DNA of 64,000 bases from Chitinophaga flava (GTDB lineage: Bacteria > Bacteroidota > Bacteroidia > Chitinophagales > Chitinophagaceae). This document shows positions 48,522-60,100 of the stretch, in pieces (position 1 is the stretch's first letter; the number at the start of each line of letters is the position of its first letter). Under the pieces are notes generated by a model, which saw nothing but the letters and a program-made list of their open reading frames with translations, had not been told where the DNA came from and made no database searches. Made by a program: the position numbers and the translations under genes. The DNA is taken from positions 2,976,001-3,040,000 of the forward strand of contig NZ_QFFJ01000001.1 in NCBI RefSeq assembly GCF_003308995.1, read 5' to 3'.

Positions 48522-49937
48522 CTAAATCTTCACTTGTTTCCATGTACCGCGGCGGAATAGCAGTATACCTGCCACCGCCATCATGGACTCAGAAATGGCC
48601 ATAGCCCAGAATACGCCCTGGGGGCCCCAGTTGAGCCATATTGCCAGCGAATAGGCCAGCGGCATCTGAAACATCCACAGGGCCACCAGATTAATCAGGG
48701 TAGGGGTACGGGTATCACCTGCACCATTGAAAGACTGGGTAATCACCATCCCATAGGCAAAAAATACATATCCAAGGCTCATCAGCCGCAGACATTGTAC
48801 ACCGTAGCGAACCACTTCGTCCTGGAAGGTAAACAGCTGTATCACCGCAGGCGCCGCAATCAAAAAGGCCAAACCTACTGCCCCCAGAAATATCACGTTC
48901 AGGAAAGCAGCTCTCCATACAGATTTTTCAGCTCTATCCGGCTGTCCGGCACCCAGGTTTTGACCTACCAGCGCAGCAGCAGCATTGGCCATACCCCATG
49001 CAGGCAATATCGTAAATATCACCACCCTGATGGCAATGGTATATCCTGCCACCGCATCTTTCCCGAAAAAGGAAATAATCCTTACCAGAAAAATCCAGCT
49101 GGCAGAGGATATCAACATCTGAGCAGTACTACCTGTCGCCAGCTTCAGCAACGATACAATGATCTTCCAAACTGGTGAGAGGTGTTGTTTTGTAATCTTT
49201 ATCAGATCATTACCACGTATCAGGTGATATATCTGATAACAAACACCGGTGCCCCTACCAATAAAAGTAGCCAGTGCAGCCCCTTTCAGACCCATCGCCG
49301 GTATAGGGCCCCAGCCTCTGATCAGTAAAGGACACAACAAAATATTCAATCCGTTAGCAATCCATAGTGAACGCATCGCCAGTGCAGCATCACCTGCTCC
49401 GCGGAAAATACCATTGATTAGAAACAATAAAACAATCACCACATTACCTGCCAGTAATATTTTCGTATATACGTAACCGTATTCAACCACTTCTTTGGAA
49501 GCTCCCATCAGCAATAAGATATCACGGGCAAAAAATACACCTACTATACCAATCAGCACAGACATCGCAACAGCAATATACAGTGCCTGCATAGCAGCAT
49601 GGGCCGCCTCTGCGGCGTTCTTTTCACCGGTACGCCTGGCCACTACAGCAGTAGCTGCCATACCCAGACCCATCGCACAGGTATATACCAATGTAAGCAC
49701 CGATTCTGTAAGTCCTACCGTAGTAATAGCATTAACGCCCAGATGGCTTACAAAAAAAATATCCACAACTGCAAACAGCGACTCCATGGCCATCTCCAGC
49801 ACCATAGGAATCGCCAGCAGAAAAATAGCGCGGTTGATACCACCAGTAGTAAATTCCTTTTCTGTTCCGGCAACAGCTGTCCGGAACAGCGCAAAAAAAT
49901 TAACAGCACGTAACTGTGCCTGTTTAAAGAATGACAT
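48522..49937 (-). CDS. MATE-family efflux transporter
   Basis: A 471-residue MATE (NorM/DinF-type) exporter with twelve helices, using a sodium or proton gradient to expel cationic compounds. The two homologous halves start at about residue 35 (INRAIFLLAIPMVLEMAMESLFAVVDIFFVSHLG) and 255 (LATGSTAQMLISSASWIFLVRIISFFG). Family motifs are GAGDTRTPTLINL and GAALATFIGR. About 30 residues precede helix 1. Substrate unknown; it is an isolated gene. Confidence 0.92.
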   Translation of the reverse strand: MSFFKQAQLRAVNFFALFRTAVAGTEKEFTTGGINRAIFLLAIPMVLEMAMESLFAVVDIFFVSHLGVNAITTVGLTESVLTLVYTCAMGLGMAATAVVARRTGEKNAAEAAHAAMQALYIAVAMSVLIGIVGVFFARDILLLMGASKEVVEYGYVYTKILLAGNVVIVLLFLINGIFRGAGDAALAMRSLWIANGLNILLCPLLIRGWGPIPAMGLKGAALATFIGRGTGVCYQIYHLIRGNDLIKITKQHLSPVWKIIVSLLKLATGSTAQMLISSASWIFLVRIISFFGKDAVAGYTIAIRVVIFTILPAWGMANAAAALVGQNLGAGQPDRAEKSVWRAAFLNVIFLGAVGLAFLIAAPAVIQLFTFQDEVVRYGVQCLRLMSLGYVFFAYGMVITQSFNGAGDTRTPTLINLVALWMFQMPLAYSLAIWLNWGPQGVFWAMAISESMMAVAGILLFRRGTWKQVKI

Positions 49938-50223
49938 AGTCGATAAGATTAAGCATGAGAAGATAAGCCCGCAGTGTGGCAGGGGATTTGTCTCGGGGGA
50001 AAAGTAACTGTCGGAAGTACCGCAGTCGGATTAGTCTTTCATATACGCTACAATTTATACATCATGCTGATGCAAGATAAAATTAGGCGTTTTTTTTCAA
50101 ATATTTCTTACGGTTATTGTAACATTTAAAGTTACTCCACGTTTAATCTCACGGTAAGGCGCCGATACCTATAAGGAAACCAAATTCAAACTTATCTAAA
50201 TTAAACTTTCGTAAAAAGACATC

Positions 50224-50745
50224 ATGCTTATGCTACATCAACATGCTCTCAAAGCGGGAGCTATAGCCCTTGCTGTACTTGGACTGGCCATTACTGCCTG
50301 CAACAAAGACAATGACGACCCCATTCAGTTGCCACCTCCGCGTGCCAAGAGCTTCAAATTGCTAGGCACCGGTACCGATGCAGCCCGGCAAACAGGTGAG
50401 TTAACTGTAACTGAAAACACCGACAGCTCTATTAACGTCGTACTTGTACTGGGTAAAAACAAAAAAGACACTGTACATCAGGTATACTTTATTGGTGGTA
50501 ACAAAACATCACCTACTACTGATACATTACAAACCAAAGAAGCAAAAGGTACAGGCGGCATAGTGATCGTAGAACTGTTCAAAAACGTAAAGAAAATAAC
50601 CTTACGTCAGGCAGCCGGCGCTACCAAGGAAATCGGCTTCAAATATGATGATGCCGTAGCTTATGCTGCCCACCTGAAAGTAAAGCATAGTGCCTTCTCA
50701 GCTGACACCGTTGCTATTGGCAATTTTGGTAAGGCTGCTAACTAA
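50224..50745 (+). CDS. Secreted lipoprotein of unknown function
   Basis: A 173-residue protein with a lipoprotein signal (LAVLGLAITACNKDNDD, Cys26). The Asp/Asn-rich residues after the Cys are common in Bacteroidota lipoproteins sent to the outer membrane. The rest (GTGTDAARQTGELTVTENTDSSINVVLVLG...) suggests a small all-beta domain of the CHRD-like or superoxide-dismutase-like type, but I cannot name it with confidence. No partner gene is evident; it is followed by a good terminator. Confidence 0.7.
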   Translation: MLMLHQHALKAGAIALAVLGLAITACNKDNDDPIQLPPPRAKSFKLLGTGTDAARQTGELTVTENTDSSINVVLVLGKNKKDTVHQVYFIGGNKTSPTTDTLQTKEAKGTGGIVIVELFKNVKKITLRQAAGATKEIGFKYDDAVAYAAHLKVKHSAFSADTVAIGNFGKAAN

Positions 50746-50784
50746 TGCCATTAAAACTGTTCTGAATGGTATAGTGCGGAAAAG

Positions 50785-50812
50785 AAATAGCCGGCACAGT
50801 GGCCGGCTATTT
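50785..50812 (+). terminator. Terminator after the lipoprotein gene
   Basis: An 11-bp perfect stem AAATAGCCGGC/GCCGGCTATTT, loop of 6 nt, then a short pyrimidine tract. Confidence 0.8.
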
Positions 50813-50867
50813 TCCTGTTTTTTGTTAGGATATGGAAGTAATGCAGAACAGATTCCGCATACTTGGT

Positions 50868-52934
50868 TTATTGCGATGATTGATTTTCTCCTGTACCATC
50901 CGTCAGGACAGGCATCTGCTTGCGTAATACTTTAAACTCTGTTCTTCTGTTCTGCTGACGACCATCAGGATTATCCTTATGGTTGGGCAAGGAGTTAGGT
51001 GCAACAGGGCGGGTTTTACCGTATCCTTTTGCGATCAGACGCTGAGAAGTAATGCCCTTGCTGATCAGATAATTAACACAGGATTGTGCACGTGCCTGAG
51101 ATAATTTCATATTGGCCTTATCTGTGCCGACACTATCCGTGTGCGCACTCATTTCGATGATCAATTTGGGGTTATCAACCAGCATCTCTACCACGGTGTC
51201 CAGTACAATTCTGGACTCCGGGCGCAGCGTGGACTTACCAAAATCATAGTAGATATTATTCAACACAATTGGTTTTTCTACTTCATAATGCTTGAGGCAA
51301 AGCGTAGGGTTATCCAGTGAGTCAACTCTGTTCAATTCTTCAGAGTTGAAGTAGAGGCTTTTGGTGAAGTAGTTATCTTTTGCAGCTACTATTTTATAGA
51401 AACGCTGGGGATCTATTTCGAAGCTGTAACGGCCGGAGCCATCAAGTTTAATGGTACGGACAGTCTTTTGTCTTACAGTATCCAGCAGCGTGATAGTAGC
51501 GCCTTCCAGCGGCCTATGGGTATCGCAATCCAGAATCACACCACTGGCTACTTTCCGGATTCTTTTGATGGAAAATACTTCCAGACAGCAAACGGATTCA
51601 CGGTCAGAGCTGATAAATCCTTCTGCAAAGGGATGGGTATTATCTATAGCAGAATAATAGATATCATCTTTGGGTGAGTTGAGGGGTTTTCCCATATTTA
51701 CCGGAGCAGACCAGGAGCCAAAATCACCTTCACTCTGGAAGAAGTCCAGACCACCAAGGCCCACCCGACCATCAGAGCTGAAGATAAGGAGGTTTTTCTC
51801 AGCATCGTAGAAGGGTGCCTGCTCTTCATCTTTGGTATTGATGGCGGTGCCCATATTACGGGCATTACCAGGGGTATTGCTGTTCATCACGCAGTACCAG
51901 ATATCGTATTTGCCCATACCTCCGGGTCTGTTGGAGGCAAACAGCAGGTATTTCCCATCGGCGGTAATATAAGGCTGCATGGAGTTGTAGCCTTCTGCAT
52001 TTATATTGCTGCCCATTTTTTGTGGTTCCGACCAAACACCGTTTTCTTTTGTACTGAGGTAGATAGCAGACTGTTTAACACCATCCTTTATCGTCCAGCG
52101 GGTCATATAAAGGGAGTTACCATCCGGGGAGATGGAAGAAACGCCCTGATCATATCCTTTGGTGGCAGGTATCTTCAGTTTCTGGCTGGCTTCAAAGGCA
52201 CTACCGTTGCCATTGGCCGTGTAGAGATCATTTACATAAGGCGTACCTCTTCTGTCTTTGGGCTTTTTATCCGCTTCTTTTACGGTAACACCTGGCAGTG
52301 AAGGTGCATCCGAACGGGAAGAAGTAAACATCAGTGTGTTCTGATCTATCACTACCGGCGCATAGTTGGCACCACCTTCATTCACTGTGCCTGAAACTTT
52401 TGTTATCGTGTATCTTGGTTGTTTGGATGCCTCACTTAAAGCAAACTCGCAGGAAGATATCTCCAACGGCACGCGGGTAGACAGTTCATCTGCTACTGTA
52501 TAATTCTTTTTAAAATCGTTTAACTGCGTCAATGCTTCATCATATTTACCATTGGCACGCAGGCATACGCCATACCAGAATTTAGCCTGTATATACAGCG
52601 GGTTATTAAACCCTACTACCTGAGAATACCAGGTTTCTGCATTGCCGTAGTCGTGGTACAACCGGTATGACTCGGCCAGCCTCGCCACCACCTGTTGATA
52701 ATCCTTGAATTTACCACTCGGAGGAGCTGCGTTGGCAACGGCATAAGGTAATATCTGCTCTGGTTTTACTTTAAACGTGCCCAGTGCCTTGTTATAATAC
52801 TGTGCTGCCGAATAAAAATCCTTAGCACTGTAATAAACATCTGCCGTGTGTTTGAAATCGATTACATACTGAGCTTGTATCGAATTAATCAGCCCTGCAA
52901 AAATTACCAGTGCAAGAAGCGTAATTTTTTTCAT
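50868..52934 (-). CDS. PorE-like TPR / beta-propeller / OmpA-domain protein
   Basis: A 688-residue exported protein (signal peptide ending SIQAQ). Domains in order: TPR-like helices (about 25-165), a WD40/PD40-type propeller with repeated APxYDxxKNLLIFSSD and LYMTRW/LLFASNRPGG units (about 175-450), a carboxypeptidase-regulatory-like domain (about 460-545, VILDCDTHRPLEGATITLLD), and an OmpA peptidoglycan-binding domain (about 560-670, IYYDFGKSTLRPES...IEMSAHTDSVGTDKANMKLSQARA...RLIAKGYGK). This order matches PorE, which links the type IX secretion machinery to peptidoglycan; many genomes have extra copies beside sprF-like genes. The ATG at 52934 gives the normal signal peptide. Confidence 0.9.
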   Translation of the reverse strand: MKKITLLALVIFAGLINSIQAQYVIDFKHTADVYYSAKDFYSAAQYYNKALGTFKVKPEQILPYAVANAAPPSGKFKDYQQVVARLAESYRLYHDYGNAETWYSQVVGFNNPLYIQAKFWYGVCLRANGKYDEALTQLNDFKKNYTVADELSTRVPLEISSCEFALSEASKQPRYTITKVSGTVNEGGANYAPVVIDQNTLMFTSSRSDAPSLPGVTVKEADKKPKDRRGTPYVNDLYTANGNGSAFEASQKLKIPATKGYDQGVSSISPDGNSLYMTRWTIKDGVKQSAIYLSTKENGVWSEPQKMGSNINAEGYNSMQPYITADGKYLLFASNRPGGMGKYDIWYCVMNSNTPGNARNMGTAINTKDEEQAPFYDAEKNLLIFSSDGRVGLGGLDFFQSEGDFGSWSAPVNMGKPLNSPKDDIYYSAIDNTHPFAEGFISSDRESVCCLEVFSIKRIRKVASGVILDCDTHRPLEGATITLLDTVRQKTVRTIKLDGSGRYSFEIDPQRFYKIVAAKDNYFTKSLYFNSEELNRVDSLDNPTLCLKHYEVEKPIVLNNIYYDFGKSTLRPESRIVLDTVVEMLVDNPKLIIEMSAHTDSVGTDKANMKLSQARAQSCVNYLISKGITSQRLIAKGYGKTRPVAPNSLPNHKDNPDGRQQNRRTEFKVLRKQMPVLTDGTGENQSSQ

Positions 52935-53019
52935 GAAGATTCTAATTCTAAATATCTGGAAGAAATAATGTATCCACTGTATTAAATATCCACTTCCCAC
53001 TTATGTGTGCAACAGTCTG

Positions 53020-54027
53020 TTATAATCTGGGGCAAATGAAGTATTCTTCATTGAGTACCCTTCTTTTTCTGCTGATAAAGGACAGAGACAATTCAAAGCT
53101 CTGGCTGCCATTTACGAGGCGGCGCATGTTTGAAGTGTTGGCATCATAACTGAGGCCAAGGACAAAACCTTTAAAATGAAAGCCGGCAAAAGGTATTACG
53201 GCATCATTAAAGCGGTAGTTACCACCTACCAGGAAATCAACATCAGGATTTACCAGCAGCTGTGCGTACATGCCAGCCACTACTTCCTGTGCATTTCCCT
53301 GACGCATAAATAATCCGGTAGGGGTAAGGCTTAAAACCTCATTGACTTTTATTTTAGTACCACCATGAAACAGGTAACGTACCGGCATTGTCTTTGATTC
53401 ACCGCTACCGGAGAAGGGGTCTTTGGGAGCAGTCAGGTGGGCGGCGGCAAAACCTACAAAAGGATTGAACGTATGATTGGGGTTTCCGTCGAAGAACATG
53501 GCGCCGGCACCAGCATCAAATACGGTAGAAGAAGTTGTTGTTACATTTTCTCCGTTGGCGATACTGGGATCAAAACCAATGGTCGGTTTATACTGACTGC
53601 CAGTCTGGAACTTGGTAGGATCTACTCTGCGGCTGATAATACCACCCTGAAGACCAAAAACAAGCTGACTGGTTTTGGTTTGTCCAAACCTAACACCGGT
53701 GTAAGACACACTGGCCATAGCGTTGAAATAGTTGTACCCTGCATCCCCGGCCGCCATATTGATCATATTAAAACCTACCCCAATATTTTTATCGGTGGCG
53801 GCATCCACAGAAACGCCCGCGGTAGAAAAAGGTTTTCCATAATTAGCCCACTGATTGCGGTAATTTCCGCTGATCCGGTAGTCCCCGTCTATAATGCCTG
53901 TCAATGCTGGGTTTAACCAAAGCGGATAAGCATAATACTGGGAAAAGTGCGGGTCTACCTGGGCAACTGAATACCTTGGCAGCAAACTGCTCCACAAAAG
54001 TATTGCAACAATAAAGATCCTTTTCAT
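53020..54027 (-). CDS. PorP/SprF-family type IX secretion membrane protein
   Basis: A 335-residue outer-membrane beta-barrel of the PorP/SprF family. It has a signal peptide (ending YSVAQ) and the family-typical mature start VDPHFSQYYAYPLWLNPALTGIIDGDYRISGNYRNQWA, and it ends with YDANTSNMRRLVNGSQSFELSLSFI. SprF-type proteins are needed for surface delivery of the adhesin encoded next to them (SprB in Flavobacterium johnsoniae), especially cargo with a type B C-terminal domain. It lies directly after the giant adhesin-like gene and before the PorE-like gene. The ATG at 54027 is the only start giving a proper signal peptide. Confidence 0.92.
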   Translation of the reverse strand: MKRIFIVAILLWSSLLPRYSVAQVDPHFSQYYAYPLWLNPALTGIIDGDYRISGNYRNQWANYGKPFSTAGVSVDAATDKNIGVGFNMINMAAGDAGYNYFNAMASVSYTGVRFGQTKTSQLVFGLQGGIISRRVDPTKFQTGSQYKPTIGFDPSIANGENVTTTSSTVFDAGAGAMFFDGNPNHTFNPFVGFAAAHLTAPKDPFSGSGESKTMPVRYLFHGGTKIKVNEVLSLTPTGLFMRQGNAQEVVAGMYAQLLVNPDVDFLVGGNYRFNDAVIPFAGFHFKGFVLGLSYDANTSNMRRLVNGSQSFELSLSFISRKRRVLNEEYFICPRL

Positions 54028-54047
54028 AGGAACATTTTTTACTTGTT

Positions 54048-54089
54048 CAAAATTAACCGGGGTGCAATCCGGTGCTGAATGCACCCCGG
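54048..54089 (-). promoter_or_regulatory. Hairpin and -7 box between the giant gene and the sprF-like gene
   Basis: A 10-bp perfect stem CCGGGGTGCA/TGCACCCCGG (54057-54066 with 54080-54089) is followed on the minus strand by TAATTTTG (54048-54055), an exact -7 box 21 bp before the ATG. It could reduce read-through from the giant gene while providing separate expression of the secretion partner. Confidence 0.5.
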
Positions 54090-54136
54090 CTGTAGTTCAT
54101 TTATTTGATTAATGCTACGGGTTTCTGTTCCTGTCG

Positions 54137-57100
54137 TTAACGCATGAGCGTTACGTTTCCTTTCTTAGTGACTATTGATCCATCCTGCATGGTTGCTTTC
54201 ACGATGTATACATATACACCTACCGGCTGGTTCTGACCATTCATGGTACCATCCCATCCTTGATGCAGGTCTTTGGTAGAGAACACCAACTGACCCCACT
54301 GGTTGTATACCCTGAATTCGAGTTGAGCGATAGCGGTTCCGTATACAAACAACATATCGTTCATACCATCACCATTCGGGCTGAAGAGGTTCGGAACGAA
54401 GACGTTATTGCCTTGCGGGTTGGAAGTCCTACAAGCGAGGGTACCTAATCCGCTGGTCTGACAATCTGATGCTCCGATAGCTCTTACTCCGAAATTGAGA
54501 CCCTGGTTAGGCTGCAGGTTGTTGATGGTATGTGTTGTACCTGTTGGTCCTGAGCTTGGAGGGTTGAAGGTAACACCACCGTCGAGGGTCACTTCGTAGC
54601 GTACCGCACCTGGAACAGGGTCCCAACGGAAGGTTACGCTGGTAGCAGTGAGGTCGCTGATGGCCACATGCGGTGCAGCCAGCGGTTGCAGTATCGTAAC
54701 GGCGACGGCTGTTCTTGGTCCTGCCCCTACACAACCACCATTGGAGAATGCTTCTACATAGTAGGTGGTGGCGGTGTTCAGTACAGGGGTAGTGAATACC
54801 GGTCCTGTGAATACTGGTGTACCACCTGTTGGTACTGTGTACCAGTTGAAGTTTACACCTGGCGTGGTAGAAGAAGCCGTCAGGGTAGCGGTATGACCAG
54901 GGCATATACCGTTTTCGTTGCCTGTTACGGTTGGTGCTGCTGGTGCTGTAATCAGCTGGATGCTAACCGCTGCGCGGGTTGCACTCGGACAACCGGTGTT
55001 ATTAACTGCTTCAACATAATACATGGTATTAGCGGTAATCGGTGGTGTGGTGAACGAAGCACCTGTTGACACCGGCGTTCCGCCTGTGATCGAAGTATAC
55101 CAGTTGTAGGTGAGTGTCGGATCAGGATTTTGCACGCTGAGTGTCACGGTCTGGTTCAGACAGGTCGTCAGTGTTGCATTGGCCACAACCGGTACTGCCG
55201 GAGCCGGATTCACGTTCACATTCACTGCTGTTCTGCTGGCGCTTACACAACCACCATTGGTAGCAGCTTCGAGGTAGTATACTGTGCTGCTGGTCGGAGT
55301 GATCATGAAGTCAGCACCCGTGAATACCGGTGTACCGCCGGTTGGTACTGTGTACCAGTTGTAGATCAGACCTGGTATTCTGTTTTTCACAGAGAGTGTT
55401 GTGGTCTGACCAGCACATACAGTCACCGGATCGGCTTGTGGTGCATCGACACTGGTGATGACTACAACAGATGCAGTGGTACGGGCGCTGCTGCAACCAC
55501 CATTGCTGGATGCGGCTACATAGAAAGTAGTATTTGTGCTCAGCGGACCGGTTGTGTAGCTGGTACCGGTAGACAACAGGTTGCCGCCGGATGGAGCATC
55601 AAACCAATTATAGGTAAGACCGCCGATCGGATTTTGAACGCTGAAGGTTACTGTACCACCAGGACATACAGTCAGCGAAGAGGCTGAGAGTACTGGTGCT
55701 GGCGGCGGAGCTATGATATTGATCTGTACAGCTGTTCTTGGGCCAGGGCAACCACCACAAGACCTCGGACATCCGCCACCTACAATACCTCTTACATAAA
55801 TGGTAGTGGTACTGTCGGCGATGAAGGTGTATTGTGTGCCGGTGAACAGGAGGTTACCATTCACATCCTGCCATTCATAGCGAGTACCAGGCTGAGGGTT
55901 CTGTATGGTCAGGGTCACACTGGATGCACCACAGGTGTTTACGTCTCCTGGTGTTATCACAGGTGCCGGCGGCGTCGGAACAACTTTCACAGTGGCCATC
56001 ACACGGGTAGGTGTGCCACAGGTACCTCCATTACCTACCGCTTCCACATAGTATTGTGTAGTGGTGTACAGCGGCGGTGTAACGAATACCGGTCCGGTAA
56101 AGATCGGCGTACCTCCGGTTGGAGTGGTATACCAATTATAAGTGAGGCTGTTATCAGGATTTAAGATCTCCAGTGTTGCAGGAACACCTTCACAAGCTGT
56201 CACTTTATCGGCTACCAGTACCGGTGTCGGAGCAGAACGTACGGTAATGGTTACTTTAGCTCTGGTAGTACCTATACAGCCGTTGGAAGACACTTCTACA
56301 TAGAAATCAGTAGTTGTAGTCAATCCTTTCACCACATACACCGGACCAGTAAAGACTGCTGTTCCTCCGGTGGGCACGGTATACCAGCGATAGGTGAGGC
56401 CATTCACCGGATTCACTACTGAGAGGACTACGGAGTCTCCAGGGCAAATAGTGGTGCTGGATGCGGAGACACTTGGTGTCTGTAAGCTTGTGAGACTTAC
56501 GGTCACTGCTTTTGCAGCACCGGCAGGGTTTGCACAGCTGTTGCTTCCTTCCACAGTCACATAGAATGTGGTATTGGCCGTGATCACCGGAGTGGTGAAG
56601 GTTGCGCCGGTATGCAGCAATATTTGCAGTGAAGCATCCTGGTACCATTTGAATACCGGGTTGGTTACAGTAGTGGTAGTAGCAGTCAACGTTACAGTTG
56701 TACTTGCACACACGGTAGTATCAGAGATGATAATATCGGCGGCAGTAGACCTTCTGTTGACAGTTACAGTCACTGCTTTCAGATCACCGGCAGCGTTTTC
56801 ACAATGGCCGGCGTTGCTTACACTCACGTAGTAGGTATAAGTACCTGGTGTGAGACCTGGGATAGTGAGTACTCCATTGCCACTTACACCTGCTGTGATC
56901 GGACCTGTCTTATCAGGGTTAGCGTACCATTTAAAGACTGGGTTCGGCACAGTGGTAGATGTTGGTGTCAGTACGGCGGTATCACCTGCGCAGATGGTTA
57001 TGTTAGCGATGTTGATATCTGCTGCTGTGGAAGCGCTGCTTACAATGAGGGTGATCACTGCACGGCCGCCGGTGTTTGTACAGCTGTTGCTGTTCACCGC

Positions 57101-60100
57101 TTCCACATAGAATTTATACGTACCCACAGCGAGGTTGGCCGGAGTAGTGTATGTATTGGTATTGGAGACCAGTTTAGTACCGCCGGTAGCTGCGTCGTAC
57201 CAGTTGAAGCTGACGCCAGGAACCGGTGTTACACTGAGCGTTGCAGAGTTACCCACGCAAGCGGTTACACTGTCACTCACTGGTACCGGTATAGCCGGAC
57301 GGCCTACTACCGTTACTGTTACTGCTTTCAGATCACCGGCAGCGTTTTCACAATGACCGGCGCTACTTACGCTCACATAGTAGGTATGAGTACCTATTGA
57401 GAGACCTGGGATGGTGAGTACACCATTGCCACTTACACCTGTTGTGATCGGACCTGTCTTATCAGGGTTAGCATACCATTTAAAGACTGGGTTCGGCACT
57501 GTGGTAGATGTTGGTGTCAGTACGGCGGTATCACCAAGGCAGATGGTTTCGTTAGCGATGTTGATATCTGCCGCTGTGGAAGCGCTGCTTACAATGAGGG
57601 TAATCACTGCGCGGCCACCGGTGTTTGTACAGCTGTTGCTGTTCACCGCTTCCACATAGAATTTATACGTACCCACAGCGAGGTTGGCCGGAGTAGTGTA
57701 TGTATTGGTATTGGAGACCAGTTTAGTACCACCGGTAGCTGCGTCGTACCAGTTGAAGGTGACACCTGGAACCGGAGTTACACTAAGCGTTGCAGAAGTA
57801 CCTGCACAAGCCGTCACACTGTCGCTCACTGGTACCGGTATGGCCGGACGGCCTACTACCGTTACTGTTACTGCTTTCAGATCACCGGCAGCGTTTTCAC
57901 AATGGCCGGCGCTGCTTACGCTCACATAGTAGGTATGAGTACCTATTGAGAGACCCGGGATGGTGAGTACACCATTGCCACTTACACCTGTTGTGATCGG
58001 ACCTGTCTTATCAGGGTTAGCGTACCATTTAAAGACTGGGTTCGGCACTGTGGTAGATGTTGGTGTCAGTACGGCGGTATCACCAAGGCAGATGGTTTCG
58101 TTAGCGATGTTAATATCTGCCGCTGTGGAAGCGCTGCTTACAATGAGGGTAATCACTACACGGCCGCCGGTGTTTGTACAGCTGTTGCTGTTCACCGCTT
58201 CCACATAGAATTTATACGTACCCACAGCGAGGTTGGCCGGAGTAGTGTATGTATTGGTATTGGAGACCAGTTTAGTACCACCGGTAGCTGCGTCGTACCA
58301 GTTGAAGGTGACACCTGGAACCGGAGTTACACTAAGCGTTGCAGAAGTACCTGCGCAAGCAGTCACACTGTCGCTCACTGGTACCGGTATGGCTGGACGA
58401 CCTACTACCGTTACTGTTACTGCTTTCAGATCACCGGCAGCGTTTTCACAATGACCGGCGCTGCTTACGCTCACATAATAGGTATGAGTACCTATTGAGA
58501 GACCTGGGATGGTGAGTACACCATTGCCACTTACACCTGTTGTGATCGGACCTGTCTTATCAGGGTTAGCATACCATTTAAAGACTGGGTTCGGCACTGT
58601 GGTAGATGTTGGTGTCAGTACGGCGGTATCACCAAGGCAGATGGTTTCGTTAGCGATGTTGATATCTGCCGCTGTGGAAGTACTGGTCACGGTGAGGGTG
58701 ATCACTGCGCGGCCACCGGTGTTTGTACAGCTGTTGCCATTCACCGCTTCCACATAGAATTTATAGGTACCCACGGCGAGGTTGGCCGGAGTCATATATG
58801 TACTGGTATCGGAGGCCAGTTTAGCACCACCGGTAGCTGCATCGTACCAGTTGAAGGTTACACCTGGAACTGGAGTTACACTGAGCGTTGCAGAAGTACC
58901 TGCGCAAACCGTCACACTGTCGCTCGCTGGTACCGGTTTGGCCGGTGTACCCACCACTGTTACCTGAATCGGAGCAGAAGCTACACTGGTACAACCATTG
59001 CGGCTGGCTCTTACGGTGTAGGTATGAGTACCTACGCTCAGGGTTGTTGGTGTCACAAAAGCGACGCTGTCAAGCAGGTGATTGTTCTGGCTGTCGTACC
59101 AGCTGTAGGTAATACCGGCAGCAGGGTTCACCACGCTGAGGGTAGCCTGCTGACCTTGACAGATGGTAGCATTGTTGACCTGTACGGTTGGCTGTACGAG
59201 GGCGCGCTGTGCGTAGTTGAAGCCTATTTCATTCAATGCTCCAAGTATGCCTGATTTCAGTTTCACTTCCACACCATTGAATGGCTGGCTTGGAACGAAG
59301 GACAGTAAAGCACTGTGGCCGCTGTTCAGCAGAACAAGGTTAAGTGCCGGACTAGGCAGCATTACGGAATCACCAGGTGTATTACCGTTGTAGGCTGTCA
59401 GTTGCACACCACCCAACAAGGAGACTGACAGTATCTGGCTTGGGTTGGTAAGCAGCACTTTGACAGTATCACCCGGAGTGGAGAGACCGTTGAAGTATGC
59501 TCTTTCCCAAACGGAGGCATTCAGTATGCCGAGGTCTATTACGAGGGAAGAGTAAGTCAGGGCACTGGTATCAACTGCCAGTTGCGGGTTGTATACATTA
59601 CCCAATACCAGGAGTCCGGAGCTGCCTACTGTATAAGTAGTGGCTGCTTCGCAAGGTACAGGGTTACTACCAGGAATGATGGTAACAGCGTTCACCGATA
59701 CTCTTGCAGAGGTACAAGAGCCGGAGCCAGGCACTGCTGCTACTACCCAGTAGGTCACCGTACCGGGCGTCGATGATGCAGGTGCTGCATACACTGCACC
59801 TTTAAAGAGGGTATCAGTGCTGGTTGGGCTGTTGAACCAGTAGAACTGGGCATTTGCTGTAGTAGATGATGCAGTGAATACCGGTTGCTGGTTCACTACC
59901 ACGGTGTCAATCAGCGGTGTCACAGTTGGAGCCGGCAGTGAAGCTGCTATGGTCACATTCACCGCAGTTCTTGTAGCGGAAACAGTACCACAGCTGTCAT
60001 TCATTGCTTCTACATAATAGGTAGCCGGAGCTGTAACGTTGATTACTGTGAAAGTGAATCCACTGTCTGTATTGAGTTTGCTGCCACCGGTCGGCACATT

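Noticed and set aside
49938..50223. Region between the MATE and lipoprotein genes
   Set aside because: Examined for promoters and hairpins. No TAnnTTTG with a proper -33 partner and no strong stem was found, so nothing is called.
56770..58965. Regular repeats that might suggest a CRISPR or satellite array
   Set aside because: The 549-bp period is an exact multiple of three, the frame stays open, and each unit translates into two Ig-like modules. It is a coding repeat.
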